Assembly: GCA_003576535.1 (NCBI GenBank)
Contig: QXCQ01000245.1
Span: forward strand, 29,091 to 93,090
Origin: Nakamurella silvestris
GTDB taxonomy: Bacteria > Actinomycetota > Actinomycetes > Mycobacteriales > Nakamurellaceae
Direction: 5' to 3'
Length of the DNA stretch: 64,000 nucleotides
Position 1 is the first letter of the stretch. The number at the start of each line of letters is the position of its first letter. The translations under genes and the position numbers were made by a program. Shown one piece after another: positions 25,685 through 34,862 of this stretch. The notes beneath the pieces were generated by a model that was not told the origin of the DNA, ran no database searches, and worked only from the letters and a program-made list of their open reading frames with translations.

Positions 25685-26485
25685 GTGACCGAGTTCCGTA
25701 TTGGTGTTGCCTCGACGCCGCTGACCGCGTCGATCGCCGAAGGCATTCCCGTCGTCCTGGACGCGATCCGACGCGCCGGGATGGCCGGGGTCGAGGTGCT
25801 GTGCCTGCCGGAGACGGTGCTGCCCGGCCACCGGATGCAGGCCGCCGCGGTGTCCGAGGTCGATCCGGCAGAGCTGGAAGCAGCGATCGGTGCAGTGGCG
25901 GCCGCGGCGGGCGAGGCCGGTGTCGCCGTCGTCCTCAGCGTCGAAAAACCCACCCCGGCCGGCGGGGAGATCACGGCGGTGGTGATCGATGCCGATGGGA
26001 TCGTCCTGGGCGAGCAACCCAAGACCCAGATCGATCCGGCCGAGGAGGAGTACTACGTCCCCGGCACCGGGCGTCGTCTGTTCGACACCGGCGGGCTGAC
26101 CTTCGCCGTGGCGACCTGCCACGAGGCCTTCCGGTACCCGGAGCTCTGCCGCCAAGCGGCGGTAGCCGGTGCCCAGGTGGTGTTCGTCCCCCACTTCGTG
26201 ACCGTGGAAGGCGGTGCACCGCTGACCGAATGGTGTGCGCCGGGGAATCCGTACAACGAGAAGGCCCTGCTGATGCGCGCGATGGAAAGCAGCGTCTACA
26301 TCGCCGGTGCGAACATCGCCGGAGCCGCCCAGGGCTCGGCCAGCGCGGTGATCGGCCCCGACGGCGCCCTGCTGGCACAGGTGCCCTACCGTACGGTCGG
26401 TATCGCCTGGGCCGACATCGATCCGTCCCGTGCCGACGGGCTGATCGCGCGCCGGTGGGCCCCCGAACGGAATCAGCTCACGTGA
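25685..26485 (+). CDS. Carbon-nitrogen hydrolase (nitrilase superfamily)
   Basis: A 266-aa nitrilase-fold amidohydrolase. The catalytic triad is clear: Glu43 (CLPETVLPG), Lys113 (EQPKTQI) and Cys145 (ATCHEAFR). The start is GTG 25685; no ribosome-binding site is seen, but a -10-like TAGATT ends 6-7 bp upstream, so the mRNA may be leaderless. It overlaps the next gene by 4 bp (GTGA), so the two are translationally coupled. The family hydrolyses amides, nitriles or ureido compounds. The coupled TudS-like protein hints at handling of a modified nucleobase or thioamide (inference). Confidence 0.9.
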   Translation: MTEFRIGVASTPLTASIAEGIPVVLDAIRRAGMAGVEVLCLPETVLPGHRMQAAAVSEVDPAELEAAIGAVAAAAGEAGVAVVLSVEKPTPAGGEITAVVIDADGIVLGEQPKTQIDPAEEEYYVPGTGRRLFDTGGLTFAVATCHEAFRYPELCRQAAVAGAQVVFVPHFVTVEGGAPLTEWCAPGNPYNEKALLMRAMESSVYIAGANIAGAAQGSASAVIGPDGALLAQVPYRTVGIAWADIDPSRADGLIARRWAPERNQLT

Positions 26486-27000
26486 CGGGACCGGCCAAGA
26501 TCCTGATCAGCGCCTGCCTGCTCGGACACCGGGTCCGCTACGACGGACGAGCCTCCCAGGTCCCGGAGGGCAGCCGCGAGATCATGTCCCGGTGGCGGAC
26601 CGAAGGTCGCCTGGTGGTGGTCTGCCCGGAGGTTGCAGCCGGGTTTGGCACACCCCGGTCGCCGGCGGAGATCGTCGGTGGGCCGGGGCGTACCGTGCTC
26701 GCCGGATCCGCGGCGGTGGTCGAGGCGGGCGGCGCGGATGTCACGGAGCAGTTCCGCCGTGGCGCAGAGATCGCGTTGAGACTCGTTGAATCCCAGGGGG
26801 TCCGGGTGGCATTGCTGAAGGAGAAGAGCCCGTCCTGCGGAAGCGGCCGGATCTACGACGGCTCTTTCGGCGGGGTGACCCTCACCGGAGCGGGGGTGAC
26901 GACGGCATTGCTGCGGGAACACGGGGTCACCGTGTTCAATGAGGACCAGGCCGCCGAGGCGGATCTCCTCCTACGGGGGCTGGACCCGGCGTCGGTGTAA
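26482..27000 (+). CDS. DUF523 / TudS-like (2-thiouracil desulfurase family) protein
   Basis: A 172-aa protein of the DUF523 family. Three conserved Cys are in family positions: Cys12 (ISACLLGHRVRYDG), Cys48 (VVCPEVAAGFGTPR) and Cys119 (KEKSPSCGSGRIYDG). In the characterised member TudS these bind a [4Fe-4S] cluster that removes sulfur from thiouracil. The start GTG 26482 overlaps the nitrilase stop. Substrate assignment is by family only. Confidence 0.88.
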   Translation: MTGPAKILISACLLGHRVRYDGRASQVPEGSREIMSRWRTEGRLVVVCPEVAAGFGTPRSPAEIVGGPGRTVLAGSAAVVEAGGADVTEQFRRGAEIALRLVESQGVRVALLKEKSPSCGSGRIYDGSFGGVTLTGAGVTTALLREHGVTVFNEDQAAEADLLLRGLDPASV

Positions 27001-27009
27001 CTCCCGGCT

Positions 27010-28161
27010 TCACCTCTCGCCCGTTCCAGCCGCTTCCCGGGGAAGGTTGAAATGGTGAGCCGACAGGAGCTCCATCCGTGCCCGAATGATTGCTGCGAGA
27101 CCGTGACGGTCGAGCCCAACGACGTTGACCCTCAACTGACTCGCCAAGCGGCGACCCCAGTCGTGGAACATTCTCGGGTGAGCAGAGACCCTGTCCTCGA
27201 CGAGAGCCTTTGTCCGCCAGGAAGACAGGCTTCCCGCATCAGTCATCTTCATACCGTCTGCAGCGCCTCTGCCAGCCGTCAGAGCGGCCCTGAGGTCGGA
27301 ACGTCCTGATCCGTCAAGAGCGTCCTGAAGAGCCCGGAGACTGAGTGCCGTCTCGATATCAAGTGCAAGATCGTGGGCAAGGACCCGTGCTTCTTGCGGT
27401 GTTCGATTCTCAACGCCAACTTCGACTCCCGAGCGGAAGATCCAGGGGGCGGCAGCATCTGAACGGCTGGTCGAACGAACATCGATGACCAGTCTGCAGT
27501 CCGCTGGCCCTCCGGCGATGGGTCGAGACAACGTCAACATCGGCAGTCCGCCGCTGGTTCGAAATGCCTGCGCCGAATCGTCACCTAGGGAACTGTTGAG
27601 TTCTCCGACCAACCTGCGAGTGATCAGGTCTGCGACGATCTTGTTCGTTGCCGACCCGATGGGGCCGTCGACTTCCTTCTTCCACGTCTTCAGCGTGCCG
27701 CCGGCGATTCGACCCAGCCAGCGCGCGTGAGGGTGTCCGCTGTCCTCCCAGGAGTACACCAAAACGTCCAGATCCAAGGAGATCCAACTAGGGCCGATTC
27801 CCTCGACGTCGTTGTCGAGAGAAGCAATGTAGTGGGCCACAGGTGGACGCTGATCCATTGCCCAGGTTTCGTACGCCGAATACTGTTGTCCGTGTTGACT
27901 TGCAGAGAGCTTCAACTCGATGAGAGCAACGTCCACGTCGTCGCATCGGATCATCAGGTCGGGGCGGCCCCCGGTGATGGGGACTTCTCGGTGACTGGTC
28001 AGCGTGCCGGTGGAACTGATGCCCAAGGCCGTCGCCAACGGGATCGGATCCAAGGTTGCCAGGAAGGCAATGAGATCGCTGATGCGATCTTCCTTCCCCA
28101 GCAGCCTGCTCATCGGCGTCATCAGGTCGGACGGATGGTCATCTTCCGGGACAGTCGCCAT
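27010..28161 (-). CDS. PD-(D/E)XK nuclease-like protein, orphan
   Basis: A 383-aa soluble protein. The middle N-terminal region carries a likely PD-(D/E)XK core: GGRPDLMI followed 14 residues later by ALIELKLSAS (Asp...Glu-x-Lys), with an upstream acidic helix LLGKEDRISDLIAFL. The C-terminal 200 residues match nothing recognised. This fold is shared by restriction enzymes, repair nucleases and defence proteins. It has no methylase, helicase or other defence partner nearby. GC content is clearly lower than in its neighbours and it converges on the TudS-like gene with only 9 bp between, consistent with acquisition. Function is not assigned. Confidence 0.7.
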   Translation of the reverse strand: MATVPEDDHPSDLMTPMSRLLGKEDRISDLIAFLATLDPIPLATALGISSTGTLTSHREVPITGGRPDLMIRCDDVDVALIELKLSASQHGQQYSAYETWAMDQRPPVAHYIASLDNDVEGIGPSWISLDLDVLVYSWEDSGHPHARWLGRIAGGTLKTWKKEVDGPIGSATNKIVADLITRRLVGELNSSLGDDSAQAFRTSGGLPMLTLSRPIAGGPADCRLVIDVRSTSRSDAAAPWIFRSGVEVGVENRTPQEARVLAHDLALDIETALSLRALQDALDGSGRSDLRAALTAGRGAADGMKMTDAGSLSSWRTKALVEDRVSAHPRMFHDWGRRLASQLRVNVVGLDRHGLAAIIRARMELLSAHHFNLPREAAGTGER

Positions 28162-28526
28162 GGCCTCACCCTACTGAGATGTTCGACACGGCCTGTGGCC
28201 CGGGGGTCGCTGCACATCAACCTCGTGACCCTCACGACCGATTCCCGCAAGGCCCGCCGCGCTCCTTGCCGACTATCGCGCTCGCTGCATGCAGCGCGGA
28301 TGTCGGTACGGAGCGCGGAAACGGGTGGTCGAGCCGCGGCGTCATCCTTTAGTCGGGGGTCGGTACCACCTGTGTAGTACCGATGGCGGGATAGTTCCCG
28401 AAAGATCTACACCGTCCGGACGACGACACCACCGGCCGATTCCGACAGTCTTGATGGGCACCCCGCTGCTGTGGCCCGCACGTTGCCCAGCAGTGTGTCG
28501 GTCCGTGAAGACCCAAGGAGTTCCGC
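28162..28526. promoter_or_regulatory. 365-bp divergent control region with palindrome and operator-like repeat
   Basis: It contains an interrupted palindrome at 28257-28318 (outer arms 28257-28273/28302-28318, inner perfect CGCTGCATGCAGCG 28283-28296). It also contains perfect 7-bp arms TCGGTAC (28360-28366) and GTACCGA (28377-28383), an operator-like site about 150 bp before the MMPL gene. No coding frame is convincing. AAGGAG lies 8 bp before GTG 28527. Confidence 0.55.
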
Positions 28527-30749
28527 GTGGCATCGTTTCTGTACCGGCTCGGCCAGTTCTCGTTTCGGAAGAGACGACTCGTCGCCGCCCTGTGGGCGGG
28601 TGCCCTCATCCTGATCGGTGTCGGCTCGGTGACGTTGAGCGGAGAGTCCAACGACGCCTTCAGCATTCCCGGAACGGAATCGCAGAAGGCCCTCGACCTG
28701 CTCTCCGAGCGGTTCCCGGCGGCCAACCTCGAAGGAGGCAGCGCCCAGATCGTATTCCAGGCCCCCGACGGGCAGAAGCTGACCGATCCGGCGAACACCG
28801 CGGCGATCGACCGGGTGGTCGGATCCCTGGCCGCGGTCCCGCAGGTGAAGGATGTGCCGAGCCCGTTCCAGGCCCAGACCGTCTCGCCGGACGGCAGCGC
28901 CGCTTTCGCCACCATCCACTTCTCGGTCACCAACCCCGAGGTCACCCCGGAGTCGAAGCAGGAGATCCTCGACATCACTTCGGCCGCAAGCGCATCCGGC
29001 CTGGAGATCGAAGTGGTCGGTCAGGCCTTGGAGACACCGCCGGCAGCAGTGGGTTCCGGTGAGATCGTGGGTGTGCTGATCGCCGCCCTTGTCCTCTTCC
29101 TCACCCTGGGGTCCCTGGTCGCCGCCGGCCTTCCGCTGCTCACGGCCTTCGTCGGTGTGGGTGTCGGTGTCCTCGGTATCACCATGGCTTCGGGCTTCCT
29201 CGACATCAGCAGCTCCACCCCGATTCTGGCGATGATGCTCGGCCTGGCCGTGGGCATCGACTACGGGCTGTTCATCATCACCCGCTACCGATCCGAGCTC
29301 GGCTACGGGCGAACTCGGGAGGAGGCGATCGGCCGCGCCACCGGAACAGCAGGCAGCGCCGTTGTTTTCGCGGGCCTAACGGTGATCATCGCCCTCGCCG
29401 GCCTGTCCGTCGTCGGGATCCCCTTCCTCACCGCGATGGGTGTGGCCGCCGCGGCCACTGTCCTGGTGGCCGTGCTGATCGCGCTGACCCTGCTCCCGGC
29501 GATGGTCGGTTTCGCCCAGAACCGCATCCGGGCACCGAAGAAGGCGGCCTCCTCCGCGACCGAGGAAAGTGCCGACGCCGACAATCCCACGGCACGTGCC
29601 GGTATCGGCGTCCGTTGGGCGAGATTCGTCCTGCGACGCCCGGCCCTGATCCTGATCGGTGTGGTCGCCGCGATCGGCGTTCTGTCCATCCCGACCCTGG
29701 ACCTGCGGATGGGACTCGGCGACGCCAGTACCGCCGCCGAGGACACCACCCAACGCAAGGCCTACGACATCATGTCCGAGGGCTTCGGTGCCGGCGTCAA
29801 CGGTCCGTTCACCGTGATGGTGGATGCCACCGGTTCGGCGAACCCGGCCGGGGCCATCGAGGAGGCCGAGAAGCTGCTGGCCGGGATCCCCGGCGTGGCC
29901 AGCGTGAGCCCCGCCCTCCCGGACGCGGCGAAGACCACCTTCATGTTGTCGGTCGTTCCGACCACCGGCCCGAGTGACGAGGCCACCAAGTCCCTGGTCG
30001 GGACCATCCGGTCCGAGGCCGAGCAGCTCCACGCCACCACCGGTGCCCAGATATCGCTGACCGGCCAGACGGCCATGAACATCGATGTCTCCGACAAACT
30101 GTCCGGGGCACTGCTGCCGTACCTCGCCCTGATCGTCGGGTTGGCCTTCATCCTGCTGATGCTGGTGTTCCGATCCCTGCTGGTGCCGATCAAGGCGACC
30201 GTCGGCTTCCTGCTGACCATCGGTGCCACCTTCGGCATGGTGGTCGCGGTGTTCCAGTGGGGCTGGTTGTCCGACCTCTTCGGCGTCACCCCCGGTCCGA
30301 TCATGAGTCTGCTGCCCATCCTGATGATCGGCATCCTGTTCGGCCTGGCCATGGACTACCAGGTGTTCCTGGTGACGCGGATGCGGGAGGACTTCGTCCA
30401 CGGTGCCAGTCCGAGGAAGGCGATCATCGGTGGGTTCGCCCACAGCTCCAAGGTGGTCGTGGGTGCCGCGACGATCATGGTGGCGGTCTTCGCCGGGTTC
30501 ATCGTCAGCGAGGACTCGACCATCAAGTCCATCGGTTTCGCCTTGGCCATGGGTGTTCTCATCGACGCCTTCGTGATCAGGATGACCCTCGTCCCGGCCG
30601 TGATGGCCCTGCTCGGCAAACACGCCTGGTGGTTGCCGAAGTGGCTCGATCGGATCCTGCCGAAGGTCGACGTCGAAGGCGAGAGCCTGGCCAAAACGGT
30701 GGAGGCGGCCCCCGAAGGGCCGGAGCTGGTGAGTTCCGGGCGGCCGTAG
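28527..30749 (+). CDS. MMPL-family (RND superfamily) exporter, first copy
   Basis: A 740-aa RND-type transporter with about 12 membrane segments in two repeats, each with a periplasmic-side loop. The proton-relay Asp-Tyr motifs are GLAVGIDYGLFIITR (first half) and FGLAMDYQVFLVTR (second half). The first residues after the N-terminal segment (SNDAFSIPGTESQKALDLLSERFP) are typical of MMPL/YdfJ transporters for lipids, siderophores or drugs. The start is GTG with AAGGAG. It shares layout and length with the second MMPL gene at 32571 but the sequences differ, so they are paralogues. No adjacent regulator; an operator-like repeat lies upstream. Confidence 0.94.
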   Translation: MASFLYRLGQFSFRKRRLVAALWAGALILIGVGSVTLSGESNDAFSIPGTESQKALDLLSERFPAANLEGGSAQIVFQAPDGQKLTDPANTAAIDRVVGSLAAVPQVKDVPSPFQAQTVSPDGSAAFATIHFSVTNPEVTPESKQEILDITSAASASGLEIEVVGQALETPPAAVGSGEIVGVLIAALVLFLTLGSLVAAGLPLLTAFVGVGVGVLGITMASGFLDISSSTPILAMMLGLAVGIDYGLFIITRYRSELGYGRTREEAIGRATGTAGSAVVFAGLTVIIALAGLSVVGIPFLTAMGVAAAATVLVAVLIALTLLPAMVGFAQNRIRAPKKAASSATEESADADNPTARAGIGVRWARFVLRRPALILIGVVAAIGVLSIPTLDLRMGLGDASTAAEDTTQRKAYDIMSEGFGAGVNGPFTVMVDATGSANPAGAIEEAEKLLAGIPGVASVSPALPDAAKTTFMLSVVPTTGPSDEATKSLVGTIRSEAEQLHATTGAQISLTGQTAMNIDVSDKLSGALLPYLALIVGLAFILLMLVFRSLLVPIKATVGFLLTIGATFGMVVAVFQWGWLSDLFGVTPGPIMSLLPILMIGILFGLAMDYQVFLVTRMREDFVHGASPRKAIIGGFAHSSKVVVGAATIMVAVFAGFIVSEDSTIKSIGFALAMGVLIDAFVIRMTLVPAVMALLGKHAWWLPKWLDRILPKVDVEGESLAKTVEAAPEGPELVSSGRP

Positions 30750-30774
30750 CCGTCCCACGATCGACATGACACCG

Positions 30775-30810
30775 GTCGCCGCAGGGACTCATGCGAGTCC
30801 CTGCGGCGAC
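30775..30810. repeat. Perfect 16-bp-arm hairpin after the first MMPL gene
   Basis: GTCGCCGCAGGGACTC (30775-30790) pairs perfectly with 30795-30810 around ATGC. Shorter outer arms GACATGA (30763-30769) and TCATGTC (30811-30817) extend it after a 5-nt bulge. It could terminate the MMPL transcript; no U-run follows. Confidence 0.75.
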
Positions 30811-30863
30811 TCATGTCTGTCGGGGTGGGAATTGCGCTTGCCGCCGCTCCTAGGGTTCTAGGC

Positions 30864-31490
30864 ATGACCGTGTACGTGCGACCCGAGATCGATCACCTCG
30901 TCTTCCGCGACCCCGCCGGAGACGTCATCCCCTACGGGAGGCGTTGGGGCGGTGAATCACCGCCGGAGGACACCTACAGCGTGGAGACCCATCCGGCGCG
31001 ATTTGCTCCGGTGGTCCCGGTGGCGCTGGCCCTGATCGATTACCTGACAGCAGCTTTCGAGGTCGAGAAGAGGGAAGGTCCGGGACATGCGGGCGACTTC
31101 CTGCGCGACTACGGCCTGTCCCGGATCGTCCGGTTGACGCCGCAGGACCCGGCGGCCGCGCCGCTCACCTTCGGATTCACCGATCCGCCGACGGTCTACG
31201 TTCACGCGGGCCTGTTGCAGGACTTCATCTTTCCGATCTGCGGCTGCGATGCCTGCGACGAGGACATCGACCACCTGATCGGTGAGCTGGAACGTACGGT
31301 CTTCGCCGTGGTGGAAGGCAGGTACGCCGAGCAGGCCGACCGGAAGAGTTCTGGGCACACGTTTTTCACCGAAGAGGGCGAGGAGGGCTCCGGCGGCTGG
31401 ACGACCACCGAGCCGTCGCCGCGGTTGACGGCGGCCGTCGCAGCGTTGAGAGATTCCGGCGGTCGCTGGAAGGCCTGGCCACGCCGCTGA
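30864..31490 (+). CDS. DUF6226-type hypothetical protein
   Basis: A 208-aa soluble protein that resembles the actinobacterial DUF6226 family: VFRDPAGDVIPYG, SPPEDTYSVETHPARFAP, then PLTFGFTDPPTVYVHAGLL and the Cys motif PICGCDACDEDID. The three Cys with Asp/Glu could bind a metal. Function of the family is unknown. ATG 30864 (MTVYVRP) was chosen; a longer start at 30813 falls in the hairpin region. No operon link to the MMPL gene is certain. Confidence 0.75.
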   Translation: MTVYVRPEIDHLVFRDPAGDVIPYGRRWGGESPPEDTYSVETHPARFAPVVPVALALIDYLTAAFEVEKREGPGHAGDFLRDYGLSRIVRLTPQDPAAAPLTFGFTDPPTVYVHAGLLQDFIFPICGCDACDEDIDHLIGELERTVFAVVEGRYAEQADRKSSGHTFFTEEGEEGSGGWTTTEPSPRLTAAVAALRDSGGRWKAWPRR

Positions 31491-31518
31491 GCATCCCCTC
31501 AGCCGCACCGAACAGGGG

Positions 31519-32199
31519 TCAGGTGCTCAGGATCTGCTCCAGTCCGAGCACAAGGACACGCAGGTCGAACTCGAACTGGTTGTGTCCCAGGGGGTCCACC
31601 GGCAGTTCGACGAGCCGCCGCATGATCGGGTACGCATCGACGTCCGCGACCCCCAATGCGCGCCGGAGATCCGGCAGCGGCCGATCGCCGTCGAGTGCGG
31701 CCACCCCGATCGCGTTACGGGCGGAGGAGACGGCGAACTCGGCGATGAAGGCGAGGGTGTGCCCGGCGGTCCGTTCGTCGAAGCCGGCTGCCACCAGGGA
31801 TGCCAGGGTCCCCTCGGCGGGCCCGAGCACCCCCCGTTCCCGCTCGTTCTCGAAGCGGAAGTACACCGAGAGCGCGCCGGTGGCGACGACCCCTTCCCGG
31901 ATGGCGGTCGCGAACGCCCGGACCGCCACCCGCCAGTCGGTGTCGGCGCTGAACCTGGCCTCCTCGAACGACCGGTGGAAGGCGTCGGAGGCAAGCATCT
32001 CCAGCAGGCTCTCCCGATCGCGAACGTGGTAGTTGACCGCCTTGGGATCCACACCGAGCGCGTCGGCGACGGCCTTCATCGTCAGCGAGCGCGGGTCAAG
32101 GGTGCGTGCCGCTTCCAGGATGCGTTGACGGTCGATCACCCGGGGGCGGCCCGGCCGACGAACTGCCGGCACATCGTGGTGATCGGTTCGTCCTGACAT
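31519..32199 (-). CDS. TetR-family transcriptional regulator
   Basis: A 226-aa regulator: N-terminal HTH (IDRQRILEAARTLDPRSLTMKAVADALGVDPKAVNYHVRDRESLLEML) and a C-terminal ligand domain of the TetR_C-type with an all-helical pattern. It is divergent from the second MMPL gene; an inverted repeat TTCCCG-TT-CGGGAA lies 60 bp before its own start. Most likely it represses the MMPL-SDR operon and itself (inference). ATG 32199 was chosen; the longer open frame upstream is not protein-like. Confidence 0.9.
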   Translation of the reverse strand: MSGRTDHHDVPAVRRPGRPRVIDRQRILEAARTLDPRSLTMKAVADALGVDPKAVNYHVRDRESLLEMLASDAFHRSFEEARFSADTDWRVAVRAFATAIREGVVATGALSVYFRFENERERGVLGPAEGTLASLVAAGFDERTAGHTLAFIAEFAVSSARNAIGVAALDGDRPLPDLRRALGVADVDAYPIMRRLVELPVDPLGHNQFEFDLRVLVLGLEQILST

Positions 32200-32570
32200 G
32201 CGGTGGTCCGTTTCTGTTCGTCCTGCCCGGTGCGCGGGGCTGACCTTCAACCTACATCTTCCCGTTCGGGAAAAAACAGTGCGGCACATCACAGGACCCC
32301 GGTCGGGATGTCGTAATGGCAGTTCAGGACTGGTTCCGTGCTGCTGGCCGCCCTCCTGTCCGGCCCTGGAGAGGCGTGGGACAGTCCGCACTCTTGCCAG
32401 TTTCTCCCGTGCAGGATAAATTCGGATCAGGGTCCTCGACGAGCGAGCTCCCGACGGTGGGGTGGCGAGCGCGGCATCGGTCGCGCGCACTCCGGCCGCC
32501 CTGAACCACGTCCCGAACCTCAGCTGCCACCCGCTGAGGCCGGCCCACCCCTGCTGGAGGCCTGATCCAC
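32200..32570. promoter_or_regulatory. 371-bp divergent promoter of tetR and the second MMPL gene
   Basis: A perfect inverted repeat TTCCCGTTCGGGAA (32259-32272) is the best operator candidate. On the minus strand it falls between a weak -35-like TGTTTT and a -10-like TAGGTT (spacing 18), so binding would block tetR transcription. GGAGG (32556-32560) is the ribosome-binding site of the MMPL gene. Nothing else is seen. Confidence 0.6.
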
Positions 32571-34796
32571 ATGGCACATCTGTTGTTCCGCCTCGGGCTC
32601 GGCGCGTACAAGCGCCGCGTCGCCACGATCCTGGTCTGGTTGTTCGTGCTGGTCGGCGCCGGTGTGGGCGCTGCGACACTGTCCGGAGACACCTCGGACA
32701 CGTTGTCGATCCCCGGCAGGGAGTCGACCTCGGCGATGGACGTCATCACGGAGAAATTCGGCGCAGGCGAGCGGGATTTCGCCACGGCCCAGGTGGTGGT
32801 GCGGGCACCGGAGGGGCAGAACCTGACGACCGTCGACAACAGGTCGTCGGTCGAGGAACTGGTGGCGCAGCTGGCGGCACTGCCTGGTGTCGCCGCTGCC
32901 GGCAACCCCCTCGACGATGCCGCCCCGACCCTGTCCGCAGATCGCACGACCGCCTACAGCACCGTCACCTATTCCCTCCCCGCAACCGATCTCACCGATC
33001 GACAGCATGAGGAGTTCAACGACACCCTCGACTCGACCCGTGCCCGGGGTCTCACGGTGGAAGCGACAGGCTCCGCAGTGGTGGACAAGGCCCACGGTGC
33101 ATCGGCCGAGGTGGTCGGCGTCGTCGTGGCGCTCGTCGTCCTGCTCATCACCTTCGGCGGTCTGGCCGTCGCCGGGATGAACCTGCTCACCGCTCTCATC
33201 GGCGTGGCAGTGGGCTTCGCCGGGATCTTCATCGCCACCGGCTTCATGGAACTCTCGAGCACCACTCCGGTACTGGCCCTGATGCTCGGCCTGGCCGTGG
33301 GGATCGACTACGCCCTGTTCATCATCGTCAGATTCCGGCAGGAACTGCGCAAGGGGCAGGACGTCGCCACCGCCGTCGCGATCGCCAACGGGACGGCCGG
33401 TTCCGCTGTGGTCACCGCAGGTCTCACCGTGGTCATCGCCCTGGCCGGCTTGTCCGTCGTCGGAATCGGATTCCTGACCCAGATGGGACTCGGGGCCGCC
33501 TTCACCGTCGTCATCGCCGTGTTGGTCGCCACCACCCTGCTTCCGGCGGTGCTCGGTGTGCTCGGACGAAAGGCACTGCCCCGCAGAGAACGTCATGCCA
33601 TCCCGGCCCCTGGCGGTGCTGCAGAGGTCACCGGGAGAACCGGACCGGCGCGCCGGGACCGGTCGACCGGGCACACCGATCGAGGTTTCTTCCGCGGTTG
33701 GATCGACAGGGTGGTGCGCAGGCCGTTGGCGGCACTGCTGCTGGCCGTGGTGGGCCTGGGCACGCTCTCGGTTCCGGTGCTGTCGATGGACACCGCCCTG
33801 GTGGCGAATCCCTCGCCGAGCACCACCCAGGGCCGGGCACAGCTCCTGCTCGGCGAGGCCTACGGGGACGGTGTCAACGGACCCTTGACGGTCCTGTTCG
33901 TCGGACCTTCCGCGGCCGAGGCCGCCGGTGCCGAGATCGCTTCGGTCAAGGCACTTCCCGATGTCGCATCGGTCGGATCGGTGACCCCGAACCACGACGG
34001 GACCGCGGCGCTGTTCTCCGTCGTTCCCAGATCCGGTCCGTCGACCAACGCCACCGAGGACCTGGTCGTCACCCTCCGCACCGCACTGGCGGACAGCAGC
34101 GCCCACGCCTACGTCACCGGAAGCACCGCTGTCAGCGTGGATGTCTCCGATGCCCTCAACGACGCCCTGCCGATCTATCTGGTACTGGTGGTGGGCCTGG
34201 CGCTCATCCTGCTGATCCTGGTCTTCCGATCGCTGTGGGTGCCACTCGTCGCGGTTCTGGGATTCCTTCTCACGCTGGGGGCAGCCCTCGGATCGAGTGT
34301 CGCCGTGTTCCAGTGGGGCTGGTTCAAGGATCTCGTCGGACTGGACACCACCGGCCCGATCCTGAGCATCGTCCCGATCCTGGCCATCGGCATTCTCTTC
34401 GGGCTCGCCATGGACTATCAGATCTTCCTGGTCTCCCGGATCCACGAGGCCCATGGCCGGGGCACATCGGCCCGGGGCGCGATCAGATCCGGATTCCACA
34501 GTGCCGCACCGGTTGTCGTCGCGGCAGCGACCATCATGTTCGCCGTTTTCGCCGCATTCATGCCCGGCGGTGACGGCACCATCAAGCTCATCGGGTTCGT
34601 CCTCGCCGCTGGTGTCCTCGTCGACGCGTTCGTGGTGCGGATGGTCCTGGTGCCGGCAACGCTGGCCCTGCTCGGCGATCGGGCCTGGACCCTGCCGCGG
34701 TGGCTGGAGTGGTTGCCCCGGCTGGACGTCGAGGGCAGTGCCGTCACCGCGGGTCCCGCCTCGGACGTCGAAGTGCCGACGGCCGCGAAGGCCTGA
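32571..34796 (+). CDS. MMPL-family (RND superfamily) exporter, second copy
   Basis: A 741-aa transporter with the same layout as the copy at 28527: 12 membrane segments, GLAVGIDYALFIIVR in the first half and FGLAMDYQIFLVSR in the second, and the N-terminal external stretch TSDTLSIPGRESTSAMDVITEKFG. It is divergent from TetR and is followed 66 bp later by an SDR on the same strand, so regulator, exporter and SDR form a unit. Likely cargo is a lipid or hydrophobic secondary product; this is inference. Confidence 0.94.
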   Translation: MAHLLFRLGLGAYKRRVATILVWLFVLVGAGVGAATLSGDTSDTLSIPGRESTSAMDVITEKFGAGERDFATAQVVVRAPEGQNLTTVDNRSSVEELVAQLAALPGVAAAGNPLDDAAPTLSADRTTAYSTVTYSLPATDLTDRQHEEFNDTLDSTRARGLTVEATGSAVVDKAHGASAEVVGVVVALVVLLITFGGLAVAGMNLLTALIGVAVGFAGIFIATGFMELSSTTPVLALMLGLAVGIDYALFIIVRFRQELRKGQDVATAVAIANGTAGSAVVTAGLTVVIALAGLSVVGIGFLTQMGLGAAFTVVIAVLVATTLLPAVLGVLGRKALPRRERHAIPAPGGAAEVTGRTGPARRDRSTGHTDRGFFRGWIDRVVRRPLAALLLAVVGLGTLSVPVLSMDTALVANPSPSTTQGRAQLLLGEAYGDGVNGPLTVLFVGPSAAEAAGAEIASVKALPDVASVGSVTPNHDGTAALFSVVPRSGPSTNATEDLVVTLRTALADSSAHAYVTGSTAVSVDVSDALNDALPIYLVLVVGLALILLILVFRSLWVPLVAVLGFLLTLGAALGSSVAVFQWGWFKDLVGLDTTGPILSIVPILAIGILFGLAMDYQIFLVSRIHEAHGRGTSARGAIRSGFHSAAPVVVAAATIMFAVFAAFMPGGDGTIKLIGFVLAAGVLVDAFVVRMVLVPATLALLGDRAWTLPRWLEWLPRLDVEGSAVTAGPASDVEVPTAAKA

Positions 34797-34862
34797 CCGC
34801 CAGAAGAACACCACACCGACCCATCCGCTGAACCATCCGTACAACGAACAGGGAGAAACGTC

